64,000 nucleotides of DNA, taken from Microplitis mediator (taxonomy: Eukaryota > Arthropoda > Insecta > Hymenoptera > Braconidae). The notes under the pieces are model-generated. The model had not been told where the DNA came from. It saw nothing but the letters and a program-made list of their open reading frames with translations, and did no database searches. A program made the position numbers and the translations under genes. Below, piece by piece: positions 55,460 through 64,000 of this stretch; position 1 is the first letter of the stretch; each line of letters opens with the position of its first letter. The stretch is taken from contig NC_079978.1 in NCBI RefSeq assembly GCF_029852145.1, positions 372,001 to 436,000 on the forward strand. The letters are read 5' to 3'.

Positions 55460-56999
55460 TTTAACTTGTAAAACTTATGAGATATCAAAAGTAATGAAAA
55501 ATACATTTATAAGGCTGCATTTAAAAAAAAAATAATAACTGAGTTTGACCAACATTCGCCCGTAAATTTGAAAAATATAAATCAACAAAATAATTACAAA
55601 GTAAGCAGGTGTGTTCCTGACCAATCGACGTGGTTACATTTTGTTATCAAAATATATATACGTAATTAATCAGTCATGCGCTTTTTTAAACCGCGTGACT
55701 GATTAAGAAAAAAAAAATGAAATGAAGTAAAATAATTAAAATTCAGGACTGCATTGAACATTCCCTCGTATAATTTATTAGCGAATACATTCCAATATAT
55801 TTCTGATTATAATTTACGTTGTAACAATTAAAGATAATGTTTAATTATATATTTTTCATCACTAAAAAATATAAAACACAATACGGGAGTTAATTTAAAA
55901 ATTTGTATTTATAAATTATTTACACAGAAATTAATTAGATATTTTATGTTATTAAAATTCAACTTATTCGTCTAAGTTCCGATCATTAGTCCATTTAATT
56001 TATATATTGTTGCTGCAGAAATACTTTTTTTATTTATAATAATTATTAATTGTTTAGTAATTAATAACTAGTATAATTTATTTACTTATTTAATTGCATA
56101 GACTCGACATAATTATAAGTAATTAATTAAATAATTATTAGTATGTCTGTTAATTAGTTAAGAAAGATAATTATTAATGATATATATATTTTCACACAAA
56201 TATACAGAAAATATTGAGGACAATTTCGTAACCACGTTGAATATATTGGTAGCTATATTGTGCCTTTTAGCGTCTATTGATAATTAAAGTAATTAATTTA
56301 ATCATAAAACAATGCAAATAATATCGTGGAATTGTACATGTGGAGTTGTCATATTATTACGACTAATTATACGCTAGTTTGTGATATATCTTGACAACCA
56401 CCACATTTTTATAGACACTATTTATTTCGATATTTTTAAAAATCAATTTATTTAATTAACACCCAATTATTTTAAATATTTTTATGTACTTTATAATATT
56501 TATTGTGCATGCTTTTAATAATTATTTGTTGTAACTGTTTATCGTAATATATTATTTGTTTATATTATCAATATTATTATTTTACTTGCATTTATCTGCA
56601 TGAATTTAAACGGAGAAATAAAATTATAGAATAGAAATAATAAATAACTTTAAAGAGCTTCCGGTTTATTATTAAATCTGGAGATACTTTATACCTTACT
56701 GAGCATTGTATATATTATTATATATATATATATAAACATGAATAGTTGGTAATTTCATAAATATAATGGAATTGATTTATAATTATAATCTTCGTATGTA
56801 AACTTTTATCGAAAAAAAAGAAATAATCAAAAGATGGAATCAAATTTTATTGAAAACACAATTATTTTTATTAAAATAGTTTTAAATGCGATTTATTATT
56901 ATTATTTTATACACTATTAATTAATGAAAAGTGGATTTTCAACCCTTCAGAACTAGGGCGTAGAGAAATTCTCTCACACTCATTTTTTTAAATTTCGAA
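55460..56999. other. Intergenic, A+T-rich, nothing recognised
   Basis: No coding frame, RNA gene or definable repeat. A short TA run occurs at about 56,718-56,734. Confidence 0.45.
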
Positions 57000-57398
57000 T
57001 GGGTGTAAATGTAGCAGAACCCATTTGGTGCCGCGACTTTTAAACTGAAGACAGTTCAACTGAAAATAACCTGGACCCTCTTATTTAGGTGCCCTCTGAT
57101 CAGGGATTTTTTGTCAGTTGAAATGTCGCTAGGTTGAACTGTCGTTCGGTTGAAGTGTCGTACGGTTGCTGTCTTCGGTTTAATAGTCGCGGTACCAAAT
57201 GTAGCAGACATACGAAAATTTTTCAATTACATATAAAAAAATTTAATAATTCAAATAATGAAATTTTTAAAAAATGCATGTACAGAATTTTGAATTGTCT
57301 CAACATGAATTTTTTTATTTTTATTTTATAAACATTTTAATTTATCATTTCAAAATTTTTAAAATTGTCAAATGTCCGCTAACTATCAAAATTCCAAA
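57000..57398. mobile_element. GTAGCAGAC-family element interrupted by a second element
   Basis: GGGTGTAAATGTAGCAGA at 57,001 resumes as AAATGTAGCAGACATACG at 57,190 after the nested insertion. The opposite arm is AATTGTCAAATGTCCGCTAA near 57,363-57,382. Family membership is recognised from the terminal motif. The arms are more diverged than in other copies. Confidence 0.55.
57024..57192. mobile_element. Nested ~165-bp MITE with GGTTGAA-type internal repeats
   Basis: The inverted ends are CATTTGGTGCCGCGACTTTT on the left and, reverse-complemented, CATTTGGTACCGCGACTATT on the right; both continue AAACYGAAGACAG. The interior holds about four imperfect tandem ~16-bp units of the type GGTTGAANTGTCG (57,115-57,175). 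TAGCAGA occurs just outside both ends, consistent with a 7-8-bp target duplication inside the host element. Confidence 0.65.
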
Positions 57399-57991
57399 TG
57401 AAATGACCACGGAAATTTTTGTAGCTTCGGAAAATTTTATGCTCTACATGGTACTGAAAAAATGAATTTTGTAAAACTCAAAATATTAAAGAATCAAAAA
57501 TATTTTTAAACAGCTGAGAGTTTCTCGATCGCTTAAAAAAAATAAACAGTTTTATTATTTAAAATTTATAGATATTCCATCGACGTTCTTATAAATATTT
57601 TTGTCGCCGCCCAATAGTTGTATTGACTTTTGTGGAATTTAAATAAATAAAATAACTCGACACTAGATTTATATTCGTGTGAAATAGATATAAATAATGT
57701 TGTTCCTATGTAATTTGTAAAAAAAAAAAAATTAATTTAAATTTTAAAGAAATGATAGTAATTGTATTCAGTCCAAATAAAATAATGTATTTACAGATAA
57801 TAATCGTTATTATTTATCAATTATCGATATTTATAAATACAAAAATCAATTATTTAACATTTTTATAATTATCATTATTATTTATGTAATTGGAGTAAAA
57901 AAAAATGATTTGGTATAACAATAAGAATATTTTTTCTAGTAACTCAATTGAACTAACAAATTACATCATCTTATGTTACCAAAGAATATAA
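57399..57991. other. Intergenic, A+T-rich, nothing recognised
   Basis: No coding frame, RNA gene or clear repeat recognised. Confidence 0.4.
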
Positions 57992-58164
57992 CACTGACAC
58001 TGAAAGTAGCAGGCATTTAAAATTTTCTGTATTCAACAACAAACTAGAAAAAATTCACTCAGAATTAGAATTTGTAATTTTTCAAAATTATTTTCTGTTA
58101 ATATTTAATTCGTTTATTCAAAAATACAAAAGTTTCCAGTTGTCTGCTGCTTCCACTGTCATAT
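57992..58164. mobile_element. Diverged GTAGCAGAC-family foldback element
   Basis: CACTGAAAGTAGCAGGCATT at the left and GTCTGCTGCTTCCACTGTCA at the right are inverted repeats about 170 bp apart with an A/T-rich body. It ends 33 bp downstream of the Tim13 stop codon, so it lies in or next to the Tim13 3' UTR. Confidence 0.6.
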
Positions 58165-58196
58165 TTATGTTTCAACACATAAATACATAAATTTAT

Positions 58197-58521
58197 TTAC
58201 AATCTATTACGTTCTCTTTGCAATCGATTGCTGTAAGCTTTCGATACGACATTGAATGCATCCATATAACGATCCATGCACATCGCGACACATTTCTGTA
58301 ACAAAAAACAAAATAATTACACACTCTAATTTACCACCAGTTTTTAAATCCTTAATTAATTAATCCTTACTAGTATATAATATATTTCCATATACATATT
58401 TATAATTTTTCATACAAAAATAAGAGATTTAGTTAAAATTTCGAATTCAAAATCCTGCCCTTAATTAAATAGTCAAGTTCTAGATTTTTTAATGACGAGT
58501 TTCATTAAAACCAGGATCAAA

Positions 58522-58603
<82 letters not shown>

Positions 58604-58998
58604 TATAAATGTATATATATTAATATCATATGCCGACATTAAATTAATTTAAAATTAATTAAACAAAACCCAACTAAAAATTTAAATTTAAATTCTCTGT
58701 AAAATAAAAAATTCAATGGACATAAATTTGTACCTGCTCTGAACTATCCAAGGAGGTGCCGGGCTTGGAAATGCATTTTTTGAAGCACTTCTCTGTTATT
58801 TTCTAAAAATAATTCAAAAAAACAATATACTTAATTTATCAAAAAGTGATAAATATTAATTTAAATAAAAGTTATAATTATGCAATATATTACCGTGAGT
58901 AATTCTTGGGCATTTGCTACGGCTATTTCCTGCTTAACCTGCTGCATAAGTTCATCACGTTCTGCACCAGACAATGCTCCAGTTTGCAACGACTCCAT
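58197..58998 (-). CDS. Tim13: Mitochondrial import inner membrane translocase subunit Tim13
   Basis: Three exons (58998-58894, 58802-58734, 58295-58197) join in phase to 90 aa, the usual size for small Tims. The twin CX3C motif is intact: Cys41-X3-Cys45 (CFKKC) and Cys60-X3-Cys64 (CVAMC), separated by 14 residues. VKQEIAVANAQELL before it and MDRYMDAFNVVSKAY after it identify Tim13 rather than Tim8, 9 or 10. In the intermembrane space it pairs with Tim8 in a hexameric chaperone that escorts hydrophobic precursors to the inner membrane. A 37-unit TA microsatellite lies in intron 2. It diverges from the 529-aa gene across 284 bp. Confidence 0.96.
58527..58600. repeat. TA dinucleotide microsatellite, 37 units
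   Basis: An uninterrupted 74-bp run of TA inside Tim13 intron 2. Confidence 0.95.
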
Positions 58999-59282
58999 TT
59001 TTTAAATTTATTTATTTTTTATATCTACTTATTAATTTATTTATTTAATTATTTCAAGTGTACAGAGTACACTTTTTCTCACACCGGTGGACCACGAGAC
59101 AACAGCCAGCTGAAGTCGCTCACTTTTGGGGTATCGATTGTTGCGCATGTGTCCTCCAACCCACACGATATATCGATACTCGCAATCGAATGTTTTGAAT
59201 TTAAAATTAACTTCAGTTTATGGAAACCATTTGATTTGAAGATCATTATAAATAATAATTAATTAATTAATTAAATTTAATT
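58999..59282. promoter_or_regulatory. Divergent promoter region of Tim13 and the 529-aa gene, with DRE-like motifs
   Basis: 284 bp lie between opposite start codons. TATCGATA occurs at 59171-59178 and TATCGATT at 59132-59139. TATCGATA is the core of the DRE element used at housekeeping promoters in Drosophila; its use in this insect is inference. The region is locally GC-richer (CACACCGGTGGACCACGAGA). Confidence 0.5.
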
Positions 59283-61204
59283 ATGGACCCGCTTGATAAT
59301 CATCTTGAAAATATTTCTGATAAACTTTTGAATTATCTATCAAATAGTTGTAGAAAACCAATTGATCCTGCTGGTATATTTATTATTATTATTAATTATT
59401 AATTAATGAGTGCGAATGTAACAAACATCAGAGAAATTTAAAATTATTAATAAATAAATTAAATAATTAATAGAATAATATTTTTAAAAAATGCGCATTT
59501 AAAAAATTTTGAAATTAACACATGTATTTTTTATAAATATTATTTTTAATTTTAAATTTGTCTGGTGTCTGCTACATGCACTCATATTAATTATTATACA
59601 TTTTATAATAAAAATTTACATATTTTAATTTTCAATAAAAAAATAGGTGATAAAAGAACAGCAAGATCTCCAATTATTTTTGATTTGATAGCTGGAGTTG
59701 AAGAAGCTGACTTTAATTATGACCAAAAATCCTTGGGATCCAAAAACTGTTCATGTTCTTATCACGCTGATTATGATAAACCTCAAATTATTGAACCATC
59801 TGCTGCTACCAGTCCACAGGTCAAATGGAACAAACATTTAACGTTTTTACGTATCATGACTTGGCTGAAGTCATGTGTAAAAAAAGACTGTGACGTTTCA
59901 GTAAATGATATCCGCAAACTGGTTGAACAGTTGAAGAAAAATCGAGGAAATAAATTGAAGAGAAGTGAACCTACACGAATTTCTATGATGATCAAGAGAA
60001 AGAAGAAGAAGAAAAATTTAATTAATGATGACGATTTTGAAGTGGTAAAAATAATAAGAAACGGAACGGAAATTAATTATACTAACGGTGAAGTTTCAAT
60101 GGTAAAGACGGCTAAAAAATCAGTCCTGCCAGAAAAAGATGTAGAGGACAGTCAACATAGTCCAGAAGTGAGTTTTGGTGAAGATTCTATTCCCAAAAAA
60201 TTATTCAGTCAAGGGGACAGTATCGCTGACAGTGGAGTCGGGCTTCAAGATTCAATTGGCAGTCAATTGGAATCGCAAATGCAGAGCGAAAGTAATTATA
60301 GTTTAGTTTCTGAGTCTGTCGAGTCATTCAAACAATCAAAGTCAATAAATTCTTTTAAACGACCCCATGATGTTAAGATACAAGAGATCCAGGAAAAAGA
60401 CTATCCGATATCATCACAGCAACTGATGCTAGTTTTTGAAGAATGTCAGCTAGACGACTTCGCGCTCACTATCACTCGCACTTTTCTCGATGACTTTGTC
60501 TCCGAAGAAACTCTCAATAATATTTATGAGAATAAAACAATTGTTGTAGAAGCTCTGCAAACAATTGGAGACTTTGTCAATCAATTGGAAAGACGAGAAA
60601 ATACTGACGTATCAATCTGTCATTTCTTTGTCAAATGTATCGTCTCAACTATCAAAAACATCTTCAGCAACTCGTCCTACAAAAATCTTACGGTAATTAT
60701 CAGTAAAAAATATCATAATATTAATACTTATGATCAAATTTTTATTTTCAGAATATGCAGAGACAACTTTGTATATCAGTAGTACTAGAACTCAACAAAT
60801 CCCCAAATATTTTGAAAGAAACTTTGAATTTTCTGATCACGGAGCTGTTGGACTTAACGATGGACGAAACCCAACTGAGGGACAGTCGGCTGAAGAATTC
60901 AATTGACAGACAACAACTTTTGATTTTGTATGGATTAGAAACGGTAATTACAAAATACAGCGCGATGTTGAAGTGTGAAGCAGCTGAAGTGAACGATGAA
61001 TCAACTTCGGAAGTAACTCGTATGTGGCGAAGAAATTGGGTGTCTTACATCAATCACTTATCGAGTCCCCAACAGCAAGTTCCCGCTGAAGATTTAAATT
61101 TGTATTTAAAAACAAATTTGAATATATTATTAGCAAACTATAAATCCACAAATTCTTTGAAGACAGAGTGGGTTTCTAAATTGATCTGTTTACTGTCAGA
61201 ATAA
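59283..61204 (+). CDS. Unrecognised 529-aa protein, basic tract and helical C-terminus
   Basis: Three exons (59283-59373, 59647-60692, 60752-61204) join in phase to 529 aa. I do not recognise the family. It starts MDPLDNHLENISDKLLNYLS. A small NCSCSYH cysteine patch is at ~64-70 and a basic tract KRKKKKK at 147-153 could be a nuclear localisation signal. A serine-rich, probably disordered stretch follows (~185-275, with SIADSGVGLQDSIGSQ). The last ~240 residues look mostly helical with regular leucine/isoleucine spacing (VVEALQTIGDFVNQLE, LILYGLETVITKY). No catalytic motif or transmembrane segment is visible. Codon use and clean splicing argue it is a real gene, perhaps a rapidly evolving nuclear scaffold; that is inference. 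Intron 1 contains a GTAGCAGAC-family element. The stop lies 90 bp from the stop of the convergent phosphatase-like gene. Confidence 0.8.
59406..59585. mobile_element. Foldback MITE of the GTAGCAGAC family in intron 1 of the 529-aa gene
   Basis: ATGAGTGCGAATGTAACAAA at the left and GTCTGCTACATGCACTCAT at the right are inverted repeats. The inner arms (CAGAGAAATTTAAAATT and AATTTTAAATTTGTCTGG) extend the stem. 180 bp, non-coding. Confidence 0.8.
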
Positions 61205-61294
61205 TTTAAATTTAAGTTTTAACTTTTATAATTTTTTGGTTTTAAAAAATTATTTATTTTAACGGATATTTATTATTTATAAAATTTGAGAATT

Positions 61295-62956
61295 TTAAGT
61301 CACGTTAATTATTGTAAAACTTAACAAAATAAATAAAAGTATCGTATTAGTTGTCAGTATCGGAGACGAGTTTGGATTCTTTGATGTTTCTAGTTGACAT
61401 AACGCCGTTGCATTTTCAGGAAGTACACTTTTTAATTGGGTTGAATAATCCTCAAGAAGACAATATTCACTACAATTTTGTAAATGAAATGGGACTGTTT
61501 CATTATATGTATAGAACATCATCTGCAATTACATAAGAAACAAGGTAACGATAATTGTCATATAAATACAATGAATCTGTACACAGAAAAAAAGAATTTC
61601 GTGGCGCAAAAAAATTTTACTGCTTCAAAAAAATTTTTGCACTATGAATTAAAGAGAAAAATTTTCTTGAGGCGAATTCTTTTTTTTCTGTGTACTGCAT
61701 AATTGAGTTTTTTACCTTGATGGCATATTTATTAGTTACGGAGTCGGCGTATACTTCAAAAAGCAATGCCGCTGCTGGACTCAAGATGTGAGGAGACCAT
61801 GAGTTCATAATTTTTAATAACCCGATTAAAGTTCGCTCCTCAGCGCTGTACATGAGGATCTTAAGTTTACTGGTTCCATTACTTTTCTCGTGCGCCATTG
61901 AGTTGTTTATTATTTTCTGCAATAATGTTCCGCCATTCAGTTGGATCTGACGTTTAGTCTCAGCCAATTGCTCGTAGGACAGGAAAGTCGCGTCCAATAA
62001 TTTGTCAGGATATAACTCCTTGGCCCACGTGGGAAGTGACAAATTTGAATCAACCTAAATTACGATTAATTTATTAAGTGATTCAATTACAATTATTATT
62101 CACTAGACTTACAATAGTTCGGAAAGTTGACAGTAAGAGTGCAACGTCTGAAGGTTTTTCTATTTTTGACCCATAGTTTTCTGTCAGAGTACTATATAAT
62201 AATTTATGCTCATCAGAAGTTTTTGCGACTTGAGCTTTTTTTTCGTCTTCGATAAAACTGGGACACAGACTTCCTAGTAATAGAGTATCTCGATCTGCTG
62301 CTAGATAGTCTGAAAAATATATAAATTTATATTTTCAAGTCCTTGTGATGACAACTGTTGAAAATTTGTCAGTTTACCTGTTGGAACTGGCTGCCAATTT
62401 AAATTCGCTTCCCATTTCTGAGCTTCAGCAGGTGGCCAAAGACCCGCGTCAACCAAAAGTCCAGAAATCATTGACAAAGGATACTCTGTAGTGCGCATGC
62501 GCATTATTTCCGGGTGGAAAATATCTCCGAGAAAATAATTATATCTTTGTCGCAAAAATACTCCCAGATTGTACATGTCCAATTTAGCCGACTAGTTAAA
62601 TAATCACATGTAATTCCAATGCATAAAAAAAATATATTTAAATGAATGATAAATGTAAACTTACATTGACCATGTCATCAGTTGACTCCAAAAAATATTT
62701 GTAGTCTAATTTTTCAGGAAACATGAAAGTGTTGTTTTGATTTATTTGAATTGGCGCGTACATTTTATGCGAAAATACCTGAAATTTAAAAATAAAATCA
62801 AGTATTAATAAAAAATATATATGTATATATATATATATATATATTTATCACTGATTATAAATAATTGATAGTAATTACCACATGAACTAGCTTCAATTCT
62901 TGATCCGAGAGTACAGACCTTGAGAAAAATAACACAAGAATCCAAAGTGCGAACAT
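61295..62956 (-). CDS. Histidine acid phosphatase-like protein, catalytic residues lost
   Basis: Six exons (62956-62879, 62778-62665, 62591-62378, 62309-62113, 62054-61716, 61522-61295) join in phase to 389 aa, the normal length for this family. A signal peptide (MFALWILVLFFSRSVLS) precedes ELKLVHVVF. From there the fold is clear: LGVFLRQRYNYFLGDIF, WEANLNWQPVPT, LPTWAKELYPD, LLFEVY and a C-terminal cysteine segment (NCSEYCLLEDY). It ends in a hydrophobic tail (ILLFILLSFTII), suggesting a membrane or GPI anchor. The catalytic RHGxRxP is replaced by SHKMYAP (29-35): the histidine remains but both arginines are gone. The HD proton-donor motif is EE (273-274), and the RTxxSA arginine is not evident. 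Paralogs in insects are lysosomal, salivary or venom phosphatases. This one is probably a pseudoenzyme. The reading frame is intact, so it is not a pseudogene. Confidence 0.88.
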
Positions 62957-64000
62957 TGTGACGGCAAAAATCTATACGTTAATAATCAAATGTATTTTTG
63001 AAAAATTAATGTTATTATTTTTTTTATAAATTTATCAATTAAGAGAAGATAATTAATTGAAATAAATAATGTACGAACCAACAGCAAGATATAAAAATTT
63101 CTTCCGCCTCGTTGATGTAAAAGATGACACTAGACTCGTAATCGTTTGATAGACTCTTTCTCCCACTTGAATTACCACAAGTGAAGCGGGAGAATAAAAT
63201 TATAATTATTGTCTTATAACTAGTATATATCCACACCTTTAAAGCGTGATATTAGAAAATATTTAACGTCTTATCTTAAGACTGAAAATAATTTATCTTT
63301 ATTATAAATCATGAAAACAACTTCCACACACTTAATAAACAAATACTACGGCAATGTCTCTGTAGATTTCAAAATGATAAAGTTTATTCAACTAACCCTG
63401 TCCGAGTTTTATAAAATTATACCAGATATCATTTTTTAGTTTTTAGTATCCCACTGAAAGTGCCCATTCCAGGTAATTATCAAAAGACTTATCTATTGTT
63501 TTAAACCGGAAGCTAAATTTTTGATATCTTCTTAACTTACTTTTTTTTTTTGATAATTATAATTTTTTATATAAGTAATTATTATATTATAATATTTGAG
63601 GTATTAAAATATTTAATTGTATTTTTCTAGTTATGCAATACAGAGATAAATTTTATTAAAATGCAAATATATAAAACTTATCATTAAATATATAAATATT
63701 TAAGTAACAAGTTTTAATATAAATAAATTTGTATTAATTATTCAAAAGTTATGTTCGATTCAAATGATTCATTTAAAACAATGATTATTTTTATTGGAAA
63801 TTAATCCGTAGGAAAAAATTTGAAATTTTTGTTCAAATTCATGATTCAAAATTTGTTCTATTGGTCGATCACAAGGTTAATATTTTATGATTAGAGATTC
63901 TTGAGCTATTGCATCAATTAAATGATAAAAGTTGTGTAGGATAATGACTTTTGGTTTTTCCTGTAATCACTAAATAAAATTGAATATCACACGATAGTTT
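62957..64000. other. Upstream of the phosphatase-like gene, nothing recognised
   Basis: Very A+T-rich, with no coding frame or RNA gene recognised. It must include the promoter and 5' UTR of the minus-strand phosphatase-like gene. A GC-richer patch at about 63,100-63,195 (TTCTTCCGCCTCGTTGATG, CACAAGTGAAGCGGGAG) might be a 5' exon or promoter core, but I cannot show that. Confidence 0.4.

Noticed and set aside
61295..62956. Calling the phosphatase-like gene a pseudogene
   Set aside because: The reading frame, six exons, signal peptide and structural cysteines are intact; only the catalytic residues are changed, which fits a pseudoenzyme better.

Overview
This 64-kb window is eukaryotic nuclear DNA, very A+T-rich, with short GT-AG introns and a set of conserved animal housekeeping genes. 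Gene content, intron sizes and abundant TIR elements point to an insect. I lean towards Hymenoptera, probably a parasitoid wasp, but that is inference and I cannot name a species. All gene models below were built by hand by joining frames across visible splice sites; every join keeps phase.

Left third (1-12,121): no recognisable gene in 1-3,039. A seven-exon minus-strand heparan-sulfate co-polymerase gene (Ext1/tout-velu) follows at 3,040-5,838. Then comes an A+T-rich stretch with foldback (MITE-like) elements, including a 327-bp-period array at 7,997-9,152, and a minus-strand gene for a small protein with two RRM-like domains (9,890-11,181).

Centre (12,122-40,026): the outstanding feature. 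About 27 kb is one 39-bp satellite monomer repeated almost without variation, about 690 copies if the assembly gap is taken at face value. The satellite is not free-standing. It sits between ~320-bp terminal inverted repeats of about 98% identity that begin CAGTGCTGCC, and these are bracketed by a perfect 8-bp direct repeat, TGTCAGAG. The whole block is therefore best read as one non-autonomous hAT-like DNA transposon whose interior has become a giant satellite. A 100-N gap at 26,253-26,352, with an indel-rich zone on its left only, shows that the assembled length is not reliable.

Right third (40,027-64,000): a compact run of alternating divergent and convergent genes. CPSF2 (+) converges with splicing factor SF1 (-). 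SF1 diverges from TSEN34 (+), which converges with mRpL27 (-). mRpL27 diverges from CEP43/FGFR1OP (+), which converges across 4.5 kb of repeat-rich DNA with Tim13 (-). Tim13 diverges from an unrecognised 529-aa gene (+), which converges with a histidine-acid-phosphatase-like gene (-) whose catalytic residues are largely gone.

Functional themes are pre-mRNA 3' processing (CPSF2), branch-point recognition (SF1), tRNA splicing (TSEN34), mitochondrial translation and import (mRpL27, Tim13), centrosome/cilium function (CEP43) and glycosaminoglycan synthesis (Ext1). There is no operon logic; neighbours appear to share promoters or 3' ends. The other recurring theme is short inverted-repeat elements, several in introns. 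One family, with GTAGCAGAC in its termini, occurs at least eight times and has itself been tandemly amplified once.
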